DNA of 64,000 nt from Peromyscus leucopus (lineage: Eukaryota > Chordata > Mammalia > Rodentia > Cricetidae). Under the pieces are notes generated by a model, which saw only the letters and a program-made list of their open reading frames with translations, made no database searches and was not told where the DNA came from. This document shows positions 37,100 through 46,238 of this stretch, in pieces. Location: contig NC_051068.1 of NCBI RefSeq assembly GCF_004664715.2, forward strand, positions 48,666,953 through 48,730,952. Reading direction: 5' to 3'. The translations under genes and the position numbers were made by a program. Within the stretch, counting starts at the first letter, position 1. Every line of letters starts with the position of its first letter.

Positions 37100-37560
37100 G
37101 TCTTCCAGTAAGGTTGAAATCTTCTTCCAAAGTTGTATGTTGGAATATGAATCCAAAGGGAGTGGGTACAATCTGGGGTTGTTAGGTGGACTTAAAATGG
37201 TCTAGTGGCCTATGGATGGTGTCTTACCTCAAGTCACTAGGACCAGCCAGGCCTGTGGTAAAGATGAATGTACTGTGAACCCAAATATGGAGCCATGGGA
37301 AGTGTAGTTTGGTGTTGTTGGATGGGCTTTAAGGAGTTTTAATGGGATAAAAGCAGTGTTTTACCTGGGGTCCCTAGAGCTGCCCTGGCCTCTAGTAAAG
37401 CTGAAGTCTTCTTCCAAAGTTGTATGCCAGAATATGGAGCTCAAGGGAGGGGATACAGATTGTGGTTGTTGGTCAAGCCTAATGGGACCATCCTGTCCTC
37501 TGGTAAAGATGCCAGGGCTGTGGGCTACATGAGCCTTTTTCATCTGGACCAATGGTACTC
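37100..37560 (-). repeat. L1 5' tandem monomer-like units
   Basis: Three related units share 'aatatg.a.ccaaag' and 'ggttgtt.g' blocks; the 'aatatg' markers sit at about 37147, 37284 and 37432, so the period is about 137-148 bases. 'cttcttccaaagttgtatg' occurs in the first and third. This fits the tandem promoter monomers of rodent L1 5' ends and places the 5' end of the host L1 here. Confidence 0.6.
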
Positions 37561-37581
37561 CCTTCAAGAGCCAAAGACTAT

Positions 37582-37583
<2 letters not shown>

Positions 37584-37633
<50 letters not shown>
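37584..37633 (+). repeat. (CA)n microsatellite
   Basis: About 25 CA units followed by an A-run. Confidence 0.95.
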
Positions 37634-37637
<4 letters not shown>

Positions 37638-37639
37638 AA

Positions 37640-38625
37640 AAAAAAACCCAGACATAAGAAGCTTTCTTTTAAGTTCTTGGCCAGACATATCTAAGAGACT
37701 CCCAAAACACACAGAATATTGAGGTTGTCCTTAGTTACCCCCAGATATTTCTAAAGATACTACATATTTCTAAAAAAGGGCCCAGAAACTCCTGATCTAG
37801 AAGTGACCAGAATGGTCTCCCCCCGAGGACTAGCTTTCATGATATCAGAATCTGCTATGCAAGCTTCCAAAAGAGGGAGGAGGAGAATCTGTAATAACTA
37901 ATTTACTAAACCAGGATGATACCTAACAACAATCTATAAATATAAGGATAACCAAAGGTAAGTGTTGTCTTTACCCCTCATCAAGGAAACTTCTCTTTGC
38001 AACAGACAGAGACCACTACAGAAAACTACTACAAATCAAAATGCAGAGTTGTGGATTCCCGTCCCAAAGGATACATCTGTATAACACTCCTACACCTAAG
38101 CTTCAGGAAATGTTGTGGAAAAGGTAGTGGAAAGATTGTAAGAGCAAGAGGATCAGATAGTTTATTGTGTGACTAATGGTTATGTCTTCTCATAACATCA
38201 AGAGCTATAGCCATAAAAATATCACCACCAAGACTACCCAACTGTGAGCTGACCAAGATGCCACCATTGAACATGACAAACTGCATGGGAAAAAACTGAA
38301 GAGACCTCAACCTTACACAAACACTGCAGACATTTGAGCAAAGCTATGAGTGGGAGAGGTGATCCTACCTAGTGCAACAGTTGGTTATCTATGACCAGTC
38401 AGCCCTGAAAACATGCATACAACTAACATGATATGGACTCAACTGGTTACATCAAGAAATACATATGTATCTACAAATATAAATGTGCATGTAGTAACAA
38501 TTTATGAAAAAAAGAGGTCATGAATTTGAAGAAGAGCAAGAAGAGGCATACGGGAGGGCTTGGAGGGAGGAAAGGGAAGGGAGGAACATTTTAATTAAAT
38601 TACAGTCTCAACACTTTCACTAAAC
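37640..38625 (+). mobile_element. L1 3' UTR fragment
   Basis: Sense L1 3' UTR wording: 'atgcagagttgtggattccc', 'gagtgggagaggtgatcc', 'atttgaagaagagcaagaag' and the purine tract 'ggagggaggaaagggaagggagg' near the end, which is typical of rodent L1 3' ends. Confidence 0.65.
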
Positions 38626-40639
38626 AGTTTATGGATTAAGAAAAATATTTACATTGAAGTTATCATCTATATATAGAAAGAAAAATAAGGTTTTTGGGGA
38701 GACAGATGCTTTCAGAGAACTCACAGTTAACACTGATATGTCTCTATAGTCAGTCGTCAGTGTTCATAGAATGTGCTGACTTCTTACTCTAGATGTGAGA
38801 AGTAGACACATGCTGATGTTGTTCACTTAATCTAGCGAGAGTTGACTGTGAAACATTCAACTCTAAAATACACCATAGCAGGAGAATTAATTTCCTTAAC
38901 TTAATATGGACTTCTAAAATTAACCCCTCTGCCCTTCACTTCCAGCAGGGTAAACAAGATGGTCTCCCAAATATGACACAGACAGGAGAGTTACCTACTG
39001 TGTGTCTAAAAAGACACATTATTTTATCATTATAATTTAATTTGACAAATGGCATTATGTTGTTCATCTACAATGTGATGTATCAAGGTATACATTATGA
39101 GATGCTTGGCTGTAGGTAGTTACCAAATGCATTCCCCCACAAGTCAGTATTTTTTTCTTAATATTGTCTTCATGGATCCATTGAATGTGAGGTATGGAAT
39201 TGATTGGGGAAAAGGAAAATGTTCTTGACAGCCCTGAGCTTTTTCTCTGTCTTAAGGAATTAGAATCTGTCTTTTCTTACTCCAATAAAAGGGAAAAACA
39301 AACAAAGAAAAAGGTAATGCTCCTGATTTTATCAATCAGTCCACTGTAGGAAGTTAACAAACTCCACGGGATCTAAACAACATTGGAAGTTATTCCTCTA
39401 ATCATATGATGTTTCCTGTGAGCAAAGCTGTGGGTGGGCTTTGATCTCCACATGGTTGCATTTGTGATCCCACATGAGGAACTTAATGGTGGCTTAAGTC
39501 CTTCACGGAGCTGACCACCAGAGGCTGCCATACTGGGTCTGTGACTAACCAATACCTCTTAGGCTTACTTGACAGGGTGTGCTGGTTTATTTGGTACAGG
39601 TGCTGAAGAAGTGTTGTTTTCACAGAATCCATGCAGACTGATAAACATCTCCGATCTCAATTCTTCTAGGCAAGTGCTCTAATCCAGAGGCACGTCACAG
39701 CCCCAAATTTCTATGCTTCATTTTTAAGGTTGCTAGAAAAAATATAATAAAAATTATTTATTGTTTAACCTAAATTAAAACTTGTCTGGGAATACTATAT
39801 ATCTTTATTTTCTAACTGAGGCAATTCTGTTTTCCTTTGTATGTTAGCTTGAGTCCCAGGGAAGCCACAGGATTTTAAAAGTGTGTACACTTTGAAGATT
39901 TGCAGTCTAATCAATGGCAGTGGTGAAAGTGATCACATTTAATGTGGTGGTTCTCTGGGGAAAATTTCAGAGGCTTACAGGTGCATCTGTGAAAATCGTG
40001 TTTAAAAATATGTTGCTGGTAATCGTTAAGACAAGGGACCTTGAAAAATATAGTCAGTTTTTACTCATTGAAAACATACATCCCATTGGTTTAAAACAAA
40101 AGCAATCAAATAAAACAAAAATAAGAAAACCTTACATCCTCTATTATAGAAGTGCATCACTAAGCAAAGAAAATGCTAAGTCATAGCATGTGATTTTAAA
40201 CTAAAGCCTTCATATGCCAAATAGTATAATTCCTTGAGGTAACATTAAATGTGTATTGATTTATCAAATATTTATTAAAAATAACTTTAAGATCAGGTGA
40301 GATGGTGTTGCAAGAATCTTTCTGGAATAAACACTCTAACATGAAGATGTCACTGGCGGACTGGCCAGGACAGCTCCTGAAAGGCTTTGATTCCTGGTCC
40401 AGTTAGCATTGTCATTTTGTACTCTATAACCATAAGGTGGGACAGGCAGGCAAGCAAGATTTTACAGAAGCATATGTTGCAGTCAGCAGGTTGTAAAGTC
40501 CAATGTCCAATTGTTTTAGCTATGTCTCCATGTCCTTTTGTTCCAGGTAGCAAGTGAAGTCAGCTTGGCAGAGAAGTAGTAGACACAGTGCTTAAAGAAA
40601 GTAAATCACTAAATTTATTAATAAACCATTGTCTGATAG
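38626..40639. other. Unassigned non-coding DNA
   Basis: No gene and no repeat family recognised. The open frame at 39914-40186 lacks any family features. Confidence 0.5.
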
Positions 40640-40875
40640 TATCTACTTAATTCTATATCCAGCAGGTAAAGATGCCTGCTCATAAGCCTGATGATCTGAG
40701 TTCTGTCTGGACCTATGTTATGGAAGGAAAAGACCAACTTCTGAAATGTGTTCTATGATCTACCTACAGACACAATACCATGCATGCATGTTTTATGGGC
40801 ACAGGCTAACATGTGCACACACACAGACATACACACACACATGCATGCATTCATGCATTTGAATACATTAATTAA
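40640..40875 (+). mobile_element. Degenerate B3-type SINE
   Basis: 'ccagcaggtaaagatgcctgc', 'aagcctgatgatctgag' and a terminal CA-rich tract match the tRNA-related head and tail of a B3-type SINE with many substitutions. Confidence 0.6.
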
Positions 40876-41408
40876 TTAAAATATGTTAAAAAAACTTCCT
40901 ACTGTAATGTCTATAATGATTGCTCCTTGAGTTAAGTAGTTAATTAAAATACACTAAAAAAGAGACTTCCTACTGTAATGTCCATAAAGATTGTTGCTTG
41001 AAGGCAGCGCTTTGCCATGGGTGATTATAAGCTTCAGAATCATCTGCCTGATTTGAATTTTATCCTCATTTTTTATCTAACTGGTGACATTGCACAAGCT
41101 ACTCAATATTCTGTTATACCTTTCTACCCACTCTAAAATAAATAAAGGTGACCAACTATGTTACCCATACAATTACATTCATATGAATATCCATTACATA
41201 GAAAGTTAATGTGTTTCATTCATTTCATCATTGCCTGAACAAACTATGTCCTCATAACACATCAAATGTTATTTTCATCTATAACATCATCTGATAAAGA
41301 AAGAATAAGTTCCACAACTAACTGTGAGAGATGTTAAAATGATTAATGAAGAGTGAGTATAAGTGTTACTATGTTAAAACACAGACTAACTTTTCTTGGT
41401 TTATGTCA

Positions 41409-41413
<5 letters not shown>

Positions 41414-41448
<35 letters not shown>

Positions 41449-41593
41449 GTTTTTCGAGACAGGGTTTCTCTGTGTAGCTTTGTGCCTTTCCTGGAACTCA
41501 CTTGGTAGCCCAGGCTGGCCTTGAACTCACAGAGATTCACCTGGCTCTCCCTCCCGAGTGCTGGATTAAAGGTGTGGGCCACCACCGCCCAGC
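41414..41593 (-). mobile_element. B1 SINE, full-length, with target-site duplication
   Basis: Long poly-T tail, then 'cgagacagggtttctctgtg' through 'ccaccaccgcccagc'. The duplication TTATGTCAGTATT is at 41401-41413 and 41594-41606. The long tail and few changes point to a recent insertion. Confidence 0.93.
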
Positions 41594-41916
41594 TTATGTC
41601 AGTATTTATGCAGTTAATCCATAGCATAAACTTAGGGAGTAATGTGAAAAGGATTTCTATCATCTGGTCTTGAACATCTTCATGGAAGATGTCCTTTGTA
41701 CTGATTGTCAACAACTTGGCAGAAAACAAGAAGGAAGTTTTCATGTTAAAGTTTATATACTTGGTTGTGTCAATTTAAAAATATCATTTAAGATGATTTT
41801 TTCGAATATCATATTTTAAAATTTTTACATTATAATTTGATTACATCTTTCTCTTCTCTTTCCTTTTCCAAAACCCAACCTTATACCCCTCCCAATCCTC
41901 TTTCAAATTCTAGTTG

Positions 41917-41920
<4 letters not shown>

Positions 41921-41960
<40 letters not shown>
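41921..41960 (+). repeat. (CA)n microsatellite
   Basis: About 20 AC units. Confidence 0.95.
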
Positions 41961-41966
<6 letters not shown>

Positions 41967-42221
41967 AAATATAGCTTGACTCAATTTTTATAATGCTACT
42001 AGTGTATATATTTTCAGAACTGATCACTTGACTCTGGACAAACAATGGACATGCTCTTCCCTGGTGAAGGCCACCTCCTTTGATCCTATCTTTATTTAGT
42101 TGGCTACATGTCTTTGTCAAGTATTGTGGTCTCATGTGCATGCTGATTGGTGACACCCTTGATTGGTTCAAATTTGGTCAGTGACATTGGTGAGATTTTA
42201 TTGGTGCAACTATTTTTTTTT

Positions 42222-43465
42222 CAGGATGAAAGCGGAAAGATGAGAGAAGTAGAACAGCCAGCACTAGTTCTTACCTCTACGAAAGTGTCAGCCTAAAGAG
42301 AGTGAGTTCTTGTTTCCTCACACCTTATATACCTTTCTCTGCCCTGCCATATTACTTCCTGAGATTAAAGGTGTGTGTACTTCCCAAGCAAAGCTATGAG
42401 ATCTCAAGTACTGGGATTAGAGGTGTGTGCCAGTGTGTCACCACTGCCTGACCTCTATGTATAATCTAGTGGTTGGGTCTGTTCTTTGATCCTCAGGAAA
42501 GTTTATTAGGGTACACAATATATCATTAGGCTTTTTTTGTCTAAAATAACAATAAAAGGTTATAGCTTATTTAAGAAAAACTATATACAGTAAGTACAGT
42601 AAGTATATACAATATATACATTCAAGAATTACATTGATAATGCCCAGTCTATTAACATTTGACAGATTTAGAGAAAATACTCTATTATTTATCCTATTTT
42701 AGTGAGTTCCAAATGTTGTACCTAATTCACTTTCTATCCTAATTTGTATTACCAACCCAAAAATATCTTTGATATCTTTCAAACTTATATACTTTACACC
42801 TCTTTAGTGGGTTTCTTTTCTGAATTTGTTAACAAGAAAAACTATAACTATCTAATCTTCAACTCCCTCAGAGACCCAAGAAGGAAATAATATTAACTGA
42901 GTAAGCAGGATATGCAAACAAGAGACTTTTGTAAAATGCAAGAAATGACAGAAACAGCTGGCTGCCTGGACAGTCACCCAAGATTTCTCTGCACCATTGG
43001 GGCATCCATCTTCAGCCTACAGGCCTAGCATATCTGACACACTTATCTGTGAAGCAGGATTTTCTAAAGGGCCTTCCTACCTTGTTTTGCCAAGGTTCAG
43101 CAGTCCTTTCTTTTGTGTCTTGCTTGTCCACTTTGGACAGCATACTGTTAGCAGTTGAGGCAAGGGCATTTTTTTGCTCAGTGACTAACTTTTGCCACAA
43201 AGAAAGTAAACTCCATATGGAGTTTCTTAGATGTCCATCATCTTCTCTGAAATAGATTGGTGCTGCCAGGAGCAGACATGTCTCATTGTCATAAGAAAAG
43301 AATTGATGTTATTAAAACATCTTAAATGCTACATTCTGTTTATCTCTGAACTGTTTCAAGATGACCTGTCTATGTAAAATATATCTCTGTTTGACCTTAT
43401 AGACATATCTAACCTGACTACATGTTCAATTGTAATAGATGACTAAATATTAATTTGCATTTCAA
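42222..43465 (-). mobile_element. 3' end of an old ERV (ERV-3): LTR plus internal region
   Basis: On the minus strand, internal sequence (43465 to 42545) parallels the 3' non-coding part of ERV-2 (about 50880-51960), e.g. 'gactgtccaggcagccagctg', 'ttgggtctctgagggagttgaagatta' and 'gtatatagtttttctt'. It reaches a polypurine-tract-like 'ttagacaaaaaaag' (42531-42544) and then an LTR (42530 to about 42222) starting with a changed TGTGGTGATATATTGTG. No gag or pol remains. Confidence 0.7.
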
Positions 43466-43469
43466 CTTC

Positions 43470-43845
43470 TGATGTTAGTTGGAGACATAGTATCAAAGCA
43501 TACTCCTTGATCCTTTGGTTCTTAAAATCTTTCCAACTCCCTCTCAAAATGTTTCCTGAACCTTAGGTGTAGAAGTTGTTTGTAGATGTATCCATTTGGA
43601 CTAGAATTCACAACTATGTGTTTTGATTGTTAGTGGTCAGCAACTGTTACAAAGAGTTTTCTTCATTAGAGGAAAGACTACTCTTAAGTGGGTATATAAG
43701 AACAAATGTTTACAGACTGTTGTTAGGGATTATCCTGATTTATTAATTTAGTGATTGTAGATAATCCTGTAATAATCATGGCTTTACTAACATTGAATAG
43801 TTAGCTAAGTTTCCAGTACCAGACATGCAACCACATGTTTACATA
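43470..43845 (-). mobile_element. L1 3' UTR fragment (antisense)
   Basis: Shares block order with 14590-14950: 'tgttttgattg', 'caactgtt', 'cagttttcttgatgagg'-like text, 'gttagggatta', 'gtagata.tcct' and 'ttagctaagtttccagtaccag'. Confidence 0.6.
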
Positions 43846-43904
43846 AAAAATGGCCAAGAAGCCAATAATTTCAACACTTTGGAGTATTATAACTATCAAA
43901 TATA

Positions 43905-44407
43905 TGTGGTGGTAATCTAATTGTACTGAAATATTATTTTGATTGTATGTTAATAAATAAAGTTGTCTGGGGGTCAGAGCTATTAGAGCCATAGCAAGAG
44001 TGTGGCGGTGGTGGCACACGCCTTTAATCCCATAGATATCTGTGTGTTCAGGGTCAGAGCTATTAGAGCCATAGCAAGAGTGTGGCGGTGGTGGCACATG
44101 CCTTTAATCCCATAAGATCTCTGTGTGTTCAGGGATACAGTCAGCATTGGAGACATATGCCTTTAAGACCTAGGGGGCTGTACATTCAGACAGTGACGAG
44201 GCAGTCATGTGTTTGGGTTTACAACCAATGAGAAGGCAGAACGACATACTATAAAAAAAACGAACCGACAGGAAGTAGGTCTCTTTTCGCGAAGCTGGGA
44301 CAGCAGGAGGAAGGGTGAGATTTTAGCTCTGAGCTCTGACCTCTCGGCTTTCTCTTTTACATTGTTTCTGTGTTTCTTATTTAATAAGACGGTTGGTTAC
44401 ATCAATA
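43905..44407 (+). repeat. ERV-2 5' LTR
   Basis: Starts TGTGGTGGTAATC and ends '..acatcaata'. U3 has two units of about 80-81 bases (43971-44131), each holding a B1-like 'ggtggcacacgcctttaatccc'. CCAAT at 44225-44229 and TATAAAA at 44250-44256 form a plausible core promoter. CpGs survive (cgcgaagc, acgaacc). Confidence 0.92.
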
Positions 44408-44409
44408 TC

Positions 44410-44423
44410 TGGCGCCCAACGTG
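44410..44423 (+). promoter_or_regulatory. ERV-2 primer-binding site, tRNA-Lys1,2
   Basis: TGGCGCCCAACGTG, two bases after the LTR, is complementary to the 3' end of tRNA-Lys1,2 (CUU). Beyond 14 bases the match ends ('acaag'). It is the same primer whose DNA copy is found in ERV-1. Confidence 0.88.
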
Positions 44424-44746
44424 ACAAGAATCCATTAAAAACTGCTTGGCTTGGCGGCAGGTCCGCTTTCCCGCAAGGGCGGCAGGCGGCCCGCGGCTTC
44501 TTAATCCGAGCAGCAGCTTCTTAGCCTGGGTCTAGTTCTGCTTGACCACAGACTGGACTATCGGTGAGCTGCTTGCTTAAATCCTGCTTGCTTAAAGCCA
44601 GTGCTACAAACAACTCAGACCTGCCCTGCCGAACAGGGCCCTGCCTGTAAAGCCAACGCACGTGGTCGGAGCTTAAAGAAGCCAGACCCAAGCCTTGACT
44701 CGGCACAAGAGGGAACACGTGGCTGCATTTAAACTTTAGCCAGCTA

Positions 44747-44752
<6 letters not shown>

Positions 44753-44799
<47 letters not shown>
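44753..44799 (+). repeat. (CT)n microsatellite in the ERV-2 leader
   Basis: About 23 CT units between the primer-binding site and gag, absent at the corresponding place in ERV-1. It is probably a local expansion. Confidence 0.9.
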
Positions 44800-44805
<6 letters not shown>

Positions 44806-44878
44806 TGGATTTACACCTGGGACACTAGGTGGCTGCTTTGAAAATCCCCTCAGATTTCTACTGTTCTACGCAGATTTG

Positions 44879-44885
44879 GTAAGTC
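44879..44885 (+). promoter_or_regulatory. Candidate retroviral splice donor, ERV-2
   Basis: 'atttg/gtaagtc' matches the donor consensus and lies 70 bases before the gag ATG, as in ERV-1. Confidence 0.4.
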
Positions 44886-44948
44886 ATAACATATCAGATA
44901 TTTTAAAGGAAACTATCTAAAAGAGAATTTTTCCACATTAAAAAACAA

Positions 44949-46238
44949 ATGGGTTTTATGTGTACATTGGAAGAAAATTGGTTTTTGTTCGAAATTTTAG
45001 GCAGTCTGGCAATGGAACAACTATATAATATTAGTATTGGTGGAATTATGCACCTTATCACTATAATAATCCACATTTTAATATTTAAAAAGATAGTCAA
45101 TTTAAGTGCCAGGATAACAGCTTTAGAAGAATTTGTTAAACCTGTAAAAATTCAGACAGAAGAAATTAACAGTGAAGTTGTTTCAAGTCGGGATCATAAG
45201 GTTGCAGAAAGAAAGCCTGTTTTCACACAGTCACCCTTAATTTATCCTGTAACCGTACAGCAGATGCCTGATCAAATGGCTACGCAAAATACTTGGGCTC
45301 CAATTGAAATGTTGGATTTAAAAAGGTTTAAGGAGGCAATAGTATCTTATGGCATGCATTCCCCATATGTAAAGCAAATGTTAAACTCTTGGTCAACATA
45401 TAATAGGATAGTACCACAGGACTGGCGGGACCTCGCACAAGGTGTTCTGGAACCCAGCCAGAGACTTCAATTTCTGACTTGGTTTAAGGAGGAGGCTAAA
45501 AACATAGAAAAACAATGGAGGGATAAAGGAATACAAGTTTGCCAGGATCAGCTTATGGGCGAAGGCCAATATGCTTCAGCACAAACACAATGTTTATATG
45601 ATGTCCAAACCCTAATTTTATGTCAAACGGCAGCCTTGAATGCATGGGACAAAGTTGAGGAACCAGGAAAAAAATCTGAGTCATTTACAAAGGTGAAGCA
45701 AGGCCCAAAAGAGTCTTTTACAGATTTTTTACAAAGACTGGCTTCAGCAGTAAAGAGAATGGTCTCGGATTCAGAAGCTAGTAAGGCAATAATTGAATCT
45801 TTGGCCTTTGAGAACGCGAATGCAGCATGCAAAAGAATAATCAGGCCATTAAGGGCAAGATCTGCACCTATGGAAGATTGGATTAGAGAAACAATTAATG
45901 TTGAAGCTGATGAGCATGATGATACATGGGTAGGAGAAGTAATTTCAAAAGGTTTGAGGAGTGTTAGATGTTTTGGATGTGGAAAGCAAGGACATTTGAA
46001 AAGGGACTGTAGACAGGTCATTCCCAGAAACAATGTTTCTTCAAGGAACAATGGCAACAGAAGGCCCCTTCCTTCTGGAGTATGCAGAAGGTGTGGTAAG
46101 GGAAAACACTGGACCAACGAATGTAGATCAACAAAGGACAGACAGGGTAATCCTTTGCCTCAGTCTTCGGGAAACTCCCAGAGGGCCTCGCGCAGGCCCC
46201 CAGTGCAAATCCAGTTCAAACCTTTCCTGCAGCCATAG
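44949..46238 (+). CDS. gag: ERV-2 gag polyprotein, open
   Basis: 429 codons, uninterrupted. The first ATG (44949) or the one at 45012 (MEQLYN) could start it. A hydrophobic segment at about residues 29-47 (ISIGGIMHLITIIIHILIF) follows a short N-terminus, then basic residues: a membrane-anchor or signal-anchor layout, as known for the ER-directed Gag of IAP elements. The capsid region spans about 120-300, with the major homology region QGPKESFTDFLQRL at 251-264. Two CCHC fingers are at 341-354 (CFGCGKQGHLKRDC) and 379-392 (CRRCGKGKHWTNEC). The last 15 or so residues are probably out of the ancestral frame (see findings). Confidence 0.92.
   Translation: MGFMCTLEENWFLFEILGSLAMEQLYNISIGGIMHLITIIIHILIFKKIVNLSARITALEEFVKPVKIQTEEINSEVVSSRDHKVAERKPVFTQSPLIYPVTVQQMPDQMATQNTWAPIEMLDLKRFKEAIVSYGMHSPYVKQMLNSWSTYNRIVPQDWRDLAQGVLEPSQRLQFLTWFKEEAKNIEKQWRDKGIQVCQDQLMGEGQYASAQTQCLYDVQTLILCQTAALNAWDKVEEPGKKSESFTKVKQGPKESFTDFLQRLASAVKRMVSDSEASKAIIESLAFENANAACKRIIRPLRARSAPMEDWIRETINVEADEHDDTWVGEVISKGLRSVRCFGCGKQGHLKRDCRQVIPRNNVSSRNNGNRRPLPSGVCRRCGKGKHWTNECRSTKDRQGNPLPQSSGNSQRASRRPPVQIQFKPFLQP

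Larger units (their letters stand above)
24540..37560 (-). mobile_element. Long minus-strand L1, interrupted by three LTR elements
   Basis: Pieces in order: antisense 3' UTR (24540-25010), ORF2 between endonuclease and polymerase (25010-25068 and 25776-26270), ORF2 endonuclease (26830-27300, with the antisense of the GDFN motif near 26890-26915), ORF1 C-terminus (about 27430-27570), then after ERV-1 the rest of ORF1 (35889-36700) and a 5' region with tandem monomer-like units (37100-37560). A large part of ORF2 is missing near 25010. The insertions are a solo LTR (25069-25775), another LTR (26275-26829) and ERV-1. Confidence 0.8.

Noticed and set aside
46098..46106. GGGAAAA in gag as the -1 frameshift site
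   Set aside because: The -1 frame after it meets a stop within a few codons, so it cannot lead to pro-pol.
45623..46117. 164-codon antisense open frame
   Set aside because: It lies opposite the gag capsid and finger region and is a shadow of that coding sequence.
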